DNA of 64,000 nt, taken from the NCBI GenBank assembly GCA_949358305.1, contig OX442316.1, positions 3,348,001 through 3,412,000 of the forward strand, given 5' to 3'. The stretch's first letter is position 1. Each line of letters begins with the position of its first letter. The translations under genes were made by a program, and so were the position numbers. The notes under the pieces were generated by a model. That model had not been told where the DNA came from, ran no database searches, and saw nothing but the letters and a program-made list of their open reading frames with translations. Shown here piece after piece: positions 12,902 to 53,300 of this stretch. This DNA is from Strigamia acuminata. Taxonomy: Eukaryota; Arthropoda; Chilopoda; Geophilomorpha; Linotaeniidae.

Positions 12902-13059
12902 TTCGACTTCTTATTTTGTGTTGATGGGCAAAATACAAAAAATTGCAGTAATGCATGTTTTGCTGTTAAATGGTGTGCGCATGTTCAGTGGGACTGAAAG
13001 ACTAAATCAGCCGCTGTTTTGAGTATACAATTTGTTTTATTGTAATTAAATCTATGTGA

Positions 13060-40547
<27,488 letters not shown>

Positions 40548-42657
40548 GACCAGATCTGAATTCTTATCCTTTTGCACATTAATTCCAACTGCCAAATTGA
40601 AATTTTGAATTAACAATTTAAAAAAAAAAAGAATTAAGAAAAAATGAATTCCTAACCTTTCTTTCTATTGTTTCTTCTTCAATCAATATATTTAAAATTG
40701 TATATATAATAACTACAATCTTATGACCTAAAAACACATTCCTACAAATGAATTTGAAATATCTGTTCTATTTTTCAAATATGTTGATGAAATTGGTGCT
40801 TCCATTTAAAATTAAGCAACTAAAAAGTTAATTGCACAAAATTCTCAGTGAGAGGGGTTTTAATTTAGGCTTATTTGATACATTTTCAGGTGAAATTATT
40901 CAATTTTGTTTAAAATTAATTAGAAAAATTGGAATAAATTAACGATATAACCCGCTTTGAACTAATTTCTCATGTGTTGTATGCAAACTGTAAACTATCT
41001 CTTGTAAATAGTGATTTTTTTTCTCGATTTACTGCTTTTTAAAACTTTCCCCATTCTTTATATTGGAAAAAAAAAATTTTCGATGTTTGACTATATTGAA
41101 TGTCATTTTACTTTTTGAGTCTTGTGATTGATTGTTATTCAACTTGAATTGCATTTACTAGTATTTTTGTGTAGATTTAAATTTCTTAAAAAAAATTAAT
41201 ATTAATAATTATAATAATAACAATTATTATTATTATTATTATTTTCATATGGTTTTTAAAAAAGAAATTGAAGTTGATTCAATTCAACAAAACTGGCTGT
41301 GTGATGGCTCAGTGATGACTTCTCTGTGCATTTTGTCATGCAAATCTATTATTTTTTGGTTGAAATAAGTTCACCTTATTCATATTAGACCGTTAGGATT
41401 TTAAAATTACTGTTCAACATAACTAGTGACCACATAAACAAATCTTTGAAATCTCATATCTATCTAAAATTGAAATAACTCTTTGAATCTAAATAGCAAA
41501 ATAACAAAATAGCTTGTCAAACATCAAGGACAACATTTACTTATGCGCTTAGAACTGCTGTCCGGCTTTCGGACAACGATTCTTCACTTATATGTAATTT
41601 AGGTTCCTCTGTAGCTCTACCTTTCTTCAAATTTGGCTATATAACTCCACTTAAATAAATATATACAATTATTTATGATTTCAAAATTGCTGGTCACTTC
41701 CTGAAGTATGTTTTTTTTTTCTTCTTTCCTTTGAGTTGTCTAAAACATTTTTCAACATTTTCTGGGGGCAAACAGCTTTATTTTTTCAACAATAATTCTG
41801 GGTGCAAATGATAAATATGTATATCAAATCAATAATGAAAATAAACATGACTCTTTAAATTGTGTTGTTTTTAAATGGCTTTGTTATTCCTTTGCAGTGG
41901 ATGTCAATAAAACAACTGTGTACACGTTGAAACAGCTCCCGGTTAGCCGGACTTGTGAGGAATCCATAATTTTGTTATTCTTGGCGGTTTTAGAAAAATT
42001 GAAAAGTCAATTGAATTGGTGGCTCCTTCATCTCTCTTAGGGGATTATGGGTGTGGTGGTAAACTGGCTCGGTTGGTTCTTTGGTGTATTTTTTAGCCTT
42101 AATTTAACATTGAAACCACAATGGAAAAAAGGGCTTTAAAAGTTGTAAATATTCTGAAAATTCATGTGAAAATTGTAAAATTGAATAAAAATTTGGAAAT
42201 TAACAATAGGTAATGAATGTTGGTCCGATTTTAAACAAAAATTATTTTTCTGTAAAATAATATTGGAAATAATTATTTAGGGTTTCCAAACTTACAATCA
42301 CTCAAATTTAAAAATTAGAATTCTGGTGATTTACTATTTGCTTTAATATTTTACCGGAAAATTATTTTTATTTAAAATCCACAATTTTTCGTTTAATTTT
42401 GTACATTTGTTGATGTTACTACCTTTTTTTACATGTAAACTTGTTTCGTGCATGATTTTACCCTCCATTTTAAATTTTGAATTTTCCCAATTTTATTTTT
42501 ATTCCATTTATCTTCATTTAATTTTGCCAACTCATCCTTTGTAATTCATGCGCAGAAAGTTCTTTGCGCACATAATTACACTCAACTTCATCTTTTTGTT
42601 TCTGCCTCACCCCTGATTGCAGTTGACGTGGCTTAATTTTTTTATATTCAAACATGA
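40548..42657. other. Kinase 3' untranslated region and convergent intergenic space
   Basis: AT-rich sequence between the kinase stop codon and the poly(A) signal of the opposing PAN gene. Several AATAAA words occur, so the kinase cleavage site cannot be fixed. A palindromic AAT/ATT stretch lies near 41200-41245. No gene was seen. Confidence 0.6.
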
Positions 42658-42663
42658 TTTATT
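42658..42663 (-). terminator. Poly(A) signal of the PAN-repeat gene
   Basis: AATAAA on the - strand, about 42 bp after the stop codon at 42705-42707. Confidence 0.55.
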
Positions 42664-42704
42664 ACAGTAAAAATACAAATACATATTTAAATTATAAAAT
42701 ACTT

Positions 42705-45700
42705 TCAAGATTCAGGCGCACATTGATTTTCCATATAATCAATATCATTCTTATCAGAACTATGAAAAGAATACGGGTTTGTGTACCTCGTTATGTGGTA
42801 CAATCGACATTCCCTTTTTGAGTAGACGTAGACAGCCGATCTGATGGAAAAAGTACAAAATTTTTATTGACAATATTGAGCAACATTTCAAATTGCGAAT
42901 TTAGTTGCACCTGCACAGAAAAGCGCCTTCTAGAAGACAAAGTTCTTGACATTCCTGACGAGTTGAAACTCCCACGTGAGTTCGTTTCGCTTCACCTGAT
43001 GGGAATTCGTAACCAATTAAACGGTCGAATATCCACAGCTTTCCACAACCGATTGCTATATTGAATTTATCATTTGAAAACACACAAACAAGAAAAATTC
43101 ACTCGACTACCTCTTAAGCACACTTTTTCAAAGTAAATTGCTCCAGGTGACGACACCAGATGACGTCTTTCAACTGCAGCATTAAAACTAAGACAAGACA
43201 TGCCTAGTTTCTGTATAAATGCCATACAGTTTTCTTTCACTCGATTGCAATTACGAATGCAGTGTTTCGTTCTGCCTATAAGTGAGTTGGCATTTAGCAC
43301 ATTTCTGTAACATAAAGTGTGGTTAGAAATAGGTTTATGGCATTATTGGCACTTCATTATAAATAAAAACAAAAGTATTACATTTTATCACTAAAGGTCG
43401 TTCGATCCAGTGATCATCGTCAGTAGTGAAATTTTACGACTGACGATGATCACTGGATCAAACTAATGATCAAACTTTTTATCAATTAGTTTGAGCATAA
43501 ACCAAGGATAACATGGACACTTCTCTGTGTGTTATTTCCTTTTGATTCGTTGTTCTGTGCGCTGATTGGATGACAGTAAACACGTGTCGTGCATTGCTTG
43601 CTAAACCTAAGTACACACGTTTTAAACCTTTTTCTCAAAACTTTTCAGAAAGAGATAATTTTTTAAAAACAGTTGTAGACTAATTGGATCGTGCTCTACA
43701 ACTTTCTAATTCACTTTTTCTCTCTATCTGTCACGGTTCTCGAGTTACAATATGGATGACCTTGAAGATGACCTCTGAGGTCAAGTTGGATGTCATACCG
43801 GTAATTGGATTTTTCCCAAAATACTACCCTGACAATCATTTTGCTAAATCAAAATCTAAAACAGTTTGAGAATTATTTACTGTGAACCAGATTTTCTGAC
43901 CATCCTGTATACATATTATTATATTATTACTGTATTATATTATATTATACTGTATATTATGTGGTGCCATCGGTGCGAAAACACTCTGAACATATGGATA
44001 CATGTCCACGTTATCCTTGTTTCTGGTTAAACACACAAGGAGATTGAGATACCTGTGTTTAATTTTAGCTGTTACACCTATTGTCCTTTCCATGCTGTAT
44101 CCAGCTGCAGTACAAGCTTGAGCTTCAGTTGGAGAAACTGCAGTTGTGCTTGTGCCTGATGGTTCTTGGCAGTATCGCTCCGCGTAAACGGAATTGGTGT
44201 CGTTCATCAATGCCATGCCAATTTCAGTTGCAGTTACTGAGCTCAAAAGGCATTGATTTTGCTTTTAAAGTATGAAATTACTATTTAGGTTAGGATAATA
44301 GTATTCAGTTTAGTGGTTCTTACATCAGCGAGAAATGAATAAGAACGGCAGGTGAAGTTAGAACTAATGCTGCACACATGTTCACATTCCCTTTCACTTG
44401 TGGCTGGAGTATTTGTGTCGGCATATTGCAAGAACATGCCCTGTCTTCTTACAGTGTCACATGTTCCTCCTTGTCCTGTGGTTATTTAGTTGATAAATTT
44501 ATTTATTTATTTTTAATTGTAGACATTTCTCTGTACTTACTAGGTGCAATGAAGAATGGGACTCCAGCACATTGGTTTTCGAAGTAATCGGTGCCGGCTG
44601 AATCGATGAATGCTTGTGGCAGCATAAATCTGTCGTCTTTGAACAGGCGACATTCACCGCGGAAGCGGTTGTACGTCATTGCCCGACAGACAAACCGTTT
44701 CTCAGCTAAACACGATTCTTCGCATGCGGCTTTCGAAATCCCTAGGTGGGTTTCCGTAGCAAAAGCAAGAAATGCTTTGTCTAGCAACCGATCAAAAGCC
44801 CACAATCTATCGCAGCCCGTAATAACTAGAAATGATAAATTGAAAATTGAAAAAGGCTGCAAGAGCCCCCCTCAAACAGGAAATTTGCCTCTGTGGCTCC
44901 AAAATCACATTGATTAATCCGCGCCTAGCAAAAGGCAGACATTATTTTTGCCGCACAAGCCTATACTCTGGCCATGTGTAAGTTTGGCCTAAATCCGAGC
45001 CTTTTCTTTGGTGTAGTGATACAAGAAAATAGATCCAAACACCAGGATTGCAACCGATCTACTGAAAATAGCAAGCGAACGTTCTAAGATTTCTGGAAGA
45101 AGCAAGCAATAAACTCTGAACTATTTTTCCTGGTGGCAGCACAGAGTGAGTTATGAGGCTCGGATTTAGGACAAACTTACACATGGCCAGAGTATAGTGC
45201 ACAACTTGCGCACGTGGTCGCGGTGGCTCTGATTTTACCTTTGATGCAAGTAATTTCGAAGTAGGCTCTCGATGGTGCACGAATCAATCGTTGGCGCGCC
45301 GCATCGTCGGCCACTTCAACAGAATGGAACACGCAAGTAAGTTTTAAGTAGTCCTGGGTGAAACCAGAGCATGCGGGATCCATATCACATCTAGCTCTGC
45401 ATTCTGCTGTAATTCCTGGCAGTGCAGCTGTGAACATTGATAGATTGATATCTTGTATGGCCAATGCAAATCCGGGAGTTTTTTCATATATTTGGAAACC
45501 ACCTTTCTGACATCGTCCTGAAAGCAAACGACGATTAATAATTTTACTTGCTTTGCCTCTTTTTTTTTTTAGGTTTTACCGGAATGAGGGCCCCAAGGTT
45601 GAATTTCCGGTGGTTTTGTTACGTGGGGAAAGGATGTGATCTCTTCTGGACGAGTTGTTGTTAGCTCTACAATGTTTTCAGACATAACTCTGCAGACTCT

Positions 45701-48700
45701 GGACACGTAGATTGTTTCTGGTCTTGGTAAAATTGAATCTGGTCCACCGGCCGTTTTATCAACAGAGCTCAGAAGACATTCGCTGGATATTGAACGGAAT
45801 CCGTAAGCGCGGCAGGTGAATTGCTTGTTTCTTTTGCAGTGGTTGTTGCAGTCTTCTTCGGAGGAGACATTGCTCCTGACCGCGTCGATGTATGTTGGAA
45901 AAGCATCTTGTTTACGATCAGATTTACAGTCCAGTCCTACTGCAAGAAAAATAATAGTAAAAAAATTATTGGTTGGATTGGAATGAGTGAATAGTTTAAA
46001 TAAAAACTTTGTTTTGTGGGTAAGGGCTTTTATGTTTGTGCTTCAAATCGACACCAGTGTGCTGCTATTGCATACGACGTATTTTTACTGATCGCCTTGA
46101 CCACGCCGAAAATCGGGACGATAAGTATTTTTTCTTGAGAAAATGCAAAAACAAAAAATATAATTTTGTAGAGAATTAAATTCTCTAAAATATAAGACTG
46201 GTTTCAGAATTTTCCAGAGCCTTTTTCATAGAAAAACGAAACGGATTTAGGTTCAAGCGGGCTATTTGGCAACCATTTTAGTTTAAGTTGCCGACAGATG
46301 GCGCTAGCAATTGCGGCAGTTTAAGCAAACACGGACAAACAAATGGTCATATCGAGTTAAATAAAAGTAGTGGGTTTTAGTAACGCCTCACTGTAATCGT
46401 TGGCAGCCATTATGTAACAAAAATAATTCTAATGTAAACTAAGTGCTTACAGGATATGCATTGGTTCTCCAGGTAATCCACGGCTTCATTTTTGGCACCA
46501 AAAGCTTCCGGTCGAGTACGCCTGTCTTCTTGACTCAACCGACATTCGGCAATCGAAGAAGTGTATTCAGCCGAGCGACAAATAAAACTCTTTTCCCGAA
46601 GACAAGCGTCTTCACACTCGCTTCGACTTAGAATGCCGTGTAGAATCTTATCGTCAAACCCTTCCAAAAGGGACCCTGGTACTCGATCGAATATCCACGC
46701 TCTGGCGTTGCAATACGAAGGAATTTCTGCAAACCAATCCAGATTACTAAATCAGTTGTCAACATCGAGATGTATGCTGTACAAACCGGTCAAGCAAACA
46801 CGCTCAAAATACGAGGCCCCAATAGCTATTGAAAAGTCGCTGTAGGTGCTTCCGCTGTATCGTTCCGTTGCAAACTGACACAAGAAATTGGTGTAATCCA
46901 TAATAACTGCCACGCAGGAAGAGCCTCGTTCTTGGCATTCTTTTAAACAGTTGATGGTTAAATCACTGGTGAGATCCATCGGTTGTGGTCCTTCTGGAGT
47001 TGTGACCGTCTGCAATATCCTACCGGTAACTCTTTCAAAAGCCGACGGACCATCGCTGCAATTTTCTACAGAATTATCCACAATTTTTATTAAAATAACT
47101 AAAACCATCTAATAAACATTTTGCAGATGTGTGCTTATTTGTTTAATGTATTTTATGCGGACATATTTTGCCGTGTACTAAAAATTAAAAATAGCAGAGG
47201 TCAAATTTTATGGCTGCAAAACCCAGAATTGAAAGCAGTTAGCAACCCGATTTGTCTACAGTGTTATAAAATGGTTCAAGAAGAAGTAATTAGCCTAAAA
47301 AGTAATCTTTGAGCACCTTTATGTATCGTGGGGGTTATTTCGGGTATTTGTAAAACCCGTGTTATGAGATTTACAGTGAAGGCAAAAACTAAGTTAACAA
47401 ACGCATCATGTTGATTCTTATGGCTGTATCTCGGGAAAAAAGAGATGAAAATTTATGAAATTTTAGCTGGAGACTCGTACAACATCCTACTTTATTCACC
47501 TAAAATTTTATCAACATCTATCCATCAGTTTCTGAGAAAAGAATTCTTTTGTGAAGTGACATAAAAAATTAGAGGCAAAAAGTAAGTTAACATACCCATT
47601 AACCACAAACAATTAGCCATTCTCATTATAAAATATGCGGCAAATATTTAAATTTATCCATAAACATATGTGTAGTCACTCATACACTTCATTAAAACAT
47701 CCAAACCACAAGCAATGCCATTGTGAAACACTGAGCAATTGCCTTGACTTTATGCTTAGAATCATTTTTCTGCTGAAATATCCATGTCAAAGACAGTTCA
47801 TCATCTGCAAATGGAAGCTTAACAATTCTCCAATACTTTTTTTATAAGTATATTGGTCCATTATACCCTTAATTTAATGTTTTGGACCGATACACATACA
47901 GGAAACCATCCCCAAGCCATTTTACTATTGGGATGGTTTTTCCACATGGATATCGGTATGTTAATTTACTTTTTGCATCTAATTTTTTATGTCACTTCAC
48001 AAAAGAATTTTTTTCTCAGAAACTGATGGATAGATGTTGATAAAATTTTAGTTGAATAAAGTAGGATGTTGTACGAGTCTCCAGTTAAAATTTCATAAAT
48101 TTTCCTTTTTTTTTTCCGAAGATACAGCCATAAGAATCAACATGATGCGTTTGTTAACTTAGTTTTTGCCCTCACTGTAATACAGGAACCTTGCAGTAAT
48201 TACGAGTATAAAGGGTCCAGGTTAGATAAAGAGGGTGAGATTTTTATGATTTATTTTGAATAAATGATATCTTGCCTGGCACACATCTCCTTTCACCGTA
48301 AACGGATCCACCGCGGTCAGTTGAATTAACACCCAAACTAATTGCGTCATCACCGCTCAGATAACACAGATGGGAAGTGGAATCGTAGCCGTACGATCGG
48401 CATAAATCTCTTTCATCCTGTCAAATTTATTAGATTAGTGCAGTATTTTATTCGTTTTCTATTCTACACACTTGGTCGCATTTGTGTTCACACTCCAATT
48501 GCGAGAGCGCATTTGTTATTGCATCCTTTGTGACGACCGTTGTGTTTTGCGTTAACTGGTAGTGACAATTAGACGACTCTGAAATACAATTTAAAAATTA
48601 TTTTTTTTAAATAAAGAATCATATTTTACGATCAAATACTTAGATCTGCGCATTGGTTTTCCAGGTATTGTCTGTTGTCGTCAGATTTCGTGTGAAAAGC

Positions 48701-49429
48701 CGTCGGTCTCGTTCTTCGGTCTTGACGGTGAAGAACGCACGTTTGTTCGCGGTCATCGAAAGTCGCTGCCCGACAAACCTCCGAGCTTAAACACGAGTTG
48801 GAGCAGTCGTCGGTAGTTTGGGCTTCGTGGGTTTCATCCGCCGCTGATTTGTCCATAAACGATGATAGAACGAGCTCGATAACCCACGGCATGTCGTTGC
48901 ATTTTGGATTACTGACTGCGGTTGGAAAAATTAACGAAGTGATGCGGCGAAGCCGAGGGGCAGCTAAGTGGACACTCACCTGCAATGTTGCAGACCTTGC
49001 GGAAGAAAGTGCTTTTCGACGTTGGCACGAAGACGGATTTATCAAATCGATCTCCGTCTTTTGTTGACACAGCTTTGCATTCATCGCCTGTATAATCTTG
49101 AAAAAGAATGCAAAATTTACAAATAACTGATTAATTTTTGAGTAATTTATTTGTTTTATACTTAAATTAAAACCAAAACAGTCAGGTGTTTGAAGGCATA
49201 ATAAAAGGCAATCCTTAGTCACTGGTTGGTTGTCAGAACCAGTTAATAGTAATTTTGTGGGAAGTGAAACAGCAACATTTACAATTTTCTCAAATCCAAC
49301 TTCTCCTTGGCAAACTTGAGTATTGACTAAAATTAAATTGAATAAGATAAGGAAATACTATTTTTAAAAGAAATAAATACCTGTTGCAATTAGGTGTAGT
49401 AAAGATAGAGCACAGATGAATGTTGTCAT
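42705..49429 (-). CDS. Secreted protein made of 11 PAN/apple-like modules
   Basis: Sixteen exons with consistent phases give 1056 residues: 49381-49429, 49162-49326, 48980-49096, 48640-48915, 48472-48578, 48276-48417, 47066-47065 is excluded as intron edge, then 46787-47065, 46451-46726, 45580-45939, 45239-45517, 44541-44825, 44324-44475, 44053-44261, 43111-43304, 42911-43055 and 42705-42840. The first exon encodes a signal peptide (MTTFICALSLLHLIAT). The rest is PAN-like modules of about 85-95 residues with six or so cysteines, each ending in a motif such as YFERVC, YLENQC or VYAERYC. No membrane segment, ZP domain or protease was found, so a free extracellular or cuticular matrix protein is likely; PAN modules bind proteins or sugars. 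Most modules are bounded by phase-1 introns. The B modules (CRSAEY..ECRLSQEDRRTRPEAF) resemble those of NOAH/NompA matrix proteins, but the lack of ZP argues against orthology. Confidence 0.85.
43404..43459. repeat. Perfect 20-bp inverted repeat in a PAN-gene intron
   Basis: GATCCAGTGATCATCGTCAG at 43404-43423 is returned exactly inverted at 43440-43459 with a 16-bp loop. It lies between exons 43111-43304 and 44053-44261. Confidence 0.85.
44961..45198. mobile_element. TA-flanked MITE, TACTC-tip family, copy 3
   Basis: CTATACTCTGGCCATGTGTA with the following AGTTTG..CCTAAATCCGAGCC is returned inverted on the right and ends CCAGAGTATAG. The arms are about 43 bp and the total 238 bp. It lies in the PAN-gene intron between exons 44541-44825 and 45239-45517. 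Confidence 0.8.
47066..48275 (-). other. PAN-gene intron with a GC donor and a transposon inside
   Basis: The donor after the exon 48276-48417 reads CCAG then GCAAGA, a GC-AG intron. Joining it to the acceptor TCTGTAG before 47065 keeps phase 1 and gives CVPENCSDG. No GT donor nearby keeps the frame. A Tc1-like element fills most of the intron. Confidence 0.7.
47374..48177 (-). mobile_element. Decayed Tc1/mariner-like element
   Basis: CAGTGAAGGCAAAAACTAAG begins long terminal inverted repeats of about 220 bp, and the right end reads CTTAGTTTTTGCCCTCACTG. A TA duplication lies on both sides (47372-47373 and 48178-48179). On the - strand the interior keeps WIFQQKNDSKHKVKAI, a recognisable remnant of the Tc1 transposase block around its second catalytic Asp (consensus form FQQDNDPKH). 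The frame is broken and far too short for a full transposase, so the copy is an internally deleted relic. Confidence 0.85.
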
Positions 49430-50363
49430 TGCTGCGTGGATGGAATTAATAAAACGGTTCTCCACATTCCTTTTGGTGTCTGTTAGCAGCCATTGACCTC
49501 TGTATGTATAGGCAGGAAGGATGGGCCATTGCTTACGCAGGAAAATCGAATGTATCGAACTATTATCAGTTATTCTCGGATATTAAGGATAAAGTGGATC
49601 AGTATTTTGGGCTGTATTGTCCGGTGATAATAAATGCATATCTATTTATCTTTTATTTATTGTCTATTTGTTATTTTGTGTAATTAATGGGTTTCGTTGG
49701 ACATTTTTGGATCAAGGTGAAACGTCGGAAAAGATCAAAATCGTTATTTATTTATGAAAATTTAAATTATTGTTTGTTTGTTTTTATTTTCTTTCAAATG
49801 AAAATAGATGTTTATGTTCTGTTTTATTTTAAAATTAAAAACAAAATGGTGACGTAATATAGTGGCGCCATCCTTTGTCTAAAATACAAAGTTAATTTAT
49901 TAAATTCATTCAACATCGTTGACTTTCTCTTTCAAACTAATTTTTTAAAAAATCGGTAATGCATGTTTCTAATGTGTGGTATTATTTTATCATTTATTTC
50001 TCAAATATCTTTTAATTTAAAAAAATTATAGTTATATTTTTCTCATCAGTAGCCTTGATCATGATATAATATGTGTCAACAAAAATGGCGGCAGTGATCG
50101 TAACGCAGTTCGCCACTACAAACCACTACAAACACACGGATTTGCGCATTTGGAAGAAAAGTAAGCGACAGAAAACAATATTCCTAGTATTTTCAACCTC
50201 GTCCAAACTCCACGAGCCACAACTGATAAAACTCAATCACTTCTCTATCAGTGTTTTCAACTTGAAACGGAACTTCGTCTCATGTTTTCTCCAGAATCAT
50301 ATTAGCAATTCCTTAAAACTAATTATTATTTTTTTTCTCCACTCATTCATTTTCTCCCAACAG
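49430..50363. other. Divergent intergenic region between PAN and nuclear-receptor genes
   Basis: The PAN gene reads left and the receptor gene reads right from this stretch, so both promoters are probably here. It is AT-rich with no recognised motif. An open stretch at 50073-50375 has no family features and overlaps a likely untranslated leader. Confidence 0.55.
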
Positions 50364-50395
50364 ATTGACCAATAAATCCGAGAAGATTTAAACCG

Positions 50396-53300
50396 ATGTC
50401 AAACGGAGCCGAGTTGGCCATTTTCTCAATTTCCTCAAAGTAAGTTGAAATTTAAAATAAAAAAAACACATTTTATCTAAAAACAGATAAGAAGTTGTAA
50501 TTCTATAAATTAAACTTGAATTTCCTATTTAAAAAATAAATAAAATGAATAAAAATCATTTTTTCTTTTATTTCCTAGTGTAAATTTGATTTATTAATTT
50601 TTTTTTTCAAATTTTTATTTACAGGATCTCAAAAATTCAATTTCCGGAAGTTGGTTTTTGTCACCTGTTAATTAGTCATCGAATCAATCAAACTGTTGAC
50701 AATTCTCAATTAGGTAACTATGATAAGATAAATGAATTATTGCTTATGGCAATTGGTTTCAAAGGTTAACTAATAATGATAATAAATTACACAACGTTGA
50801 ATGTAGCTGGAGAAATAAACAAATGAGCAGGAAATGAAGAATTTTGAATTATTAGAGTTGTGGGCATTTGCAAAGTAAACAGGTGGCGAAGAAAAGAAAA
50901 CGTTATCGATTTATTTTCACTTGAGGAATGTTTATGGTGATGAAGAATAAGATCTGTCGGAATTGTTGATTGAGAAAGATCTTGTTGAAAGATCTGTTTT
51001 AGCGAATTGTGATCCATAATTTTGTTTTTATTCGCCATCCCAGATTAGATCACTTGGTGGCGGAACTACTGGATGCAAATATCTTGCGTTGTAGGAGGCT
51101 TAGGCGTGTTTGAGACTGTGTGGGTTGTTAACTCTGGCCTCTTGGTTTTAGAGGGCCCCAGTACACGTGAAAAATGCATTTTTTTAAACTTGATAATGTG
51201 TGGTTTTGTTTTTATAATTTTTTCTTAAAAAATGCATTTTTTGAGTCTAAAATGCACAATTTTTTGTCTGAAAATGCAGTTTTTTTGTCTGGAAATGCTG
51301 CTTTTTGTCTGGAAATGCTATTTTTTGTCTGAAAAAGCAGTTTTTTGTCTGGAAGTGCAATTTTTTTGTTTGAAAATGCAATTTTTTTGTCTGAAAATGC
51401 TATTTTTTGCCTGAAAATGCAGTTTTTTGTCTGGAAGTGCAATTTTTTTGTATTTTTTTTGTCTGAAAATGCAATTTTTTGTCTGAAAATGCAGTTTTTT
51501 TGTTTGAAAATGCAGTTTTTTTGTCTGAACATCAGTTTTTTTGTCTGAAAATGCAGTTTTTTGTCTGAAAATGAAATTTTTTTGTTTGAAAATAAAATTT
51601 TTTGTCTAAAAATGCATTTTTCAACCTTAAAGTGCATTTTTTCACATAAAAATGTATTATGCATTTTTGGATCTAAGACATGCATTTTTCATCCGAAAAG
51701 TCCATTTTTTTTTCCCGAAAAGTGCATTTCGCATTTTTTCATCTGAAAAGTGAATTTTTTCTTCCAAAAAGTGCATTTTTTAATCCGAAAAGTGCATTTT
51801 TTCATCCAAAAAGTGCATTTTTTAATCCGAAAAGTGCATTTTTTAATCCGATAAATGCATTTTTCTGCTAAAAAAAAAGGGAGGCCAGTTCTAACGTCTT
51901 TATTTATTTTGCTTTTAAGTTGTAGCTTTTTGCAATTCTTTGGTCCACAACTAAATCAACTCAAAAAAATAACACAAACACATTTGTGCAGGGGGCGGAC
52001 CAAAAACACGAAGCTTTGCCACCAACCCGTGCCCTTATCGTCACGACACAGTGCAGACGAAAACGCGTCTATTTCAAAATACAAAGTCCAAAAAATAAAG
52101 ATATTCGTCGATATCTTCTTCCTCACTAGTGATTTCGAGCGAACCGCAGCGCAGGTGGTTCGCAATCACAATCAGGCGTGAAATGTTTGAGAATGTTTTT
52201 ACATTGAGGTGAATACCTAATGTTATCGACACGATCGCCGATTAGACGAACAAAAAACTCGCATGATATGCCCATCCGCATCCATATTGTTTCAATATTT
52301 TCTCTTTCCTCCTAAACGCCTCGATCGAACAAGGTTGTTCCGCACGTGTTTTACCAACTCATTGTGCTGCATCTGCACATGTTGCCCAGTCCGAGATAGG
52401 TGCCATAAGTGATGAGTGGAATGGAGATATGAATACGCTAACTCGAGGAAGTCTCGCCATTTGCAACATGGCGGCCGCATTGGGGCTCCGGAGACGAATA
52501 TTTGTGTTTTTTAGTTTGGGGAGTTTGGATGAGTGAATTATGTATATTTTTGGATTTGTTTTGAGTCTTTTTTTTATTTTTGGTTATATATATGTCTATA
52601 TATTTTTTTTTTAGGTATTATTCGGATGATTGGTGGTCTTGTGGCGATATGACTACGGAAATGGCTTCGGCGGACAGCCCCACGTCGCCGGGGAAAGGTC
52701 TGGGGAAAGGAGATTCGAAGGTTTGCGGAGTTTGCGGCGATAAGGCGTTGGGGTATAACTTCAATGCTATAACGTGCGAGTCGTGTAAAGCGTTTTTTAG
52801 GAGAAATGCGCTCAAGAAGAAAGTAGGAAATGGGTTTGGTTGTGGTGGAACGTACGTTGGTTGTCCGAAGTAATTGAGAGATGTACTGTAAAAGCGATTT
52901 GTTCGCGTAATAGGATATTAGGTTTATTTATACGGTATTGTGCTGTATATGAATATAAAAAAGCGTAAAAAATTGAAAAAAAATTCTAAAAAATTCCTAA
53001 AAACATTCTAAAAAATTCCTAAAAAATTCTAAAAAATTCCTAAAAAAATTCTAAAAATTTCCTAAAAAATTCTAAAAAATTCTAAAAAAGTTCTAAAAAA
53101 TTCAAAAGGGTCCAAAAAAATTGATCTTTAAATATCCTAAAACATCTTTAAAAATTCTAAAAAAAATCTTTAGAAATCCTAAAAAATCTTTTAAAATCCT
53201 AAAAAAAAATCCTTAAAAATATTTAAAAATCCTAAAAAAAATCCTTAAAAATATTTAAAAATCCTAAAAAAAAATCCTTAAGAATATTTAAAAATCCTAA

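Noticed and set aside
44053-44077. Earlier donor (ATAG before GTGTAAC) for the PAN exon ending near 44078
   Set aside because: It gives phase 1 and a stop in the next exon. The CAG before GTATCTC at 44053 gives phase 2 and keeps the frame.
42705-49429. Orthology of the PAN gene with NOAH/NompA
   Set aside because: Those proteins carry a ZP domain and a membrane anchor. Here the last module is followed at once by a stop codon.
51212-51685. 157-codon frame of FRQK/FSDKK repeats
   Set aside because: It is produced by a minisatellite with a stop-free period; there is no start context or domain. Kept only as a low-interest check.
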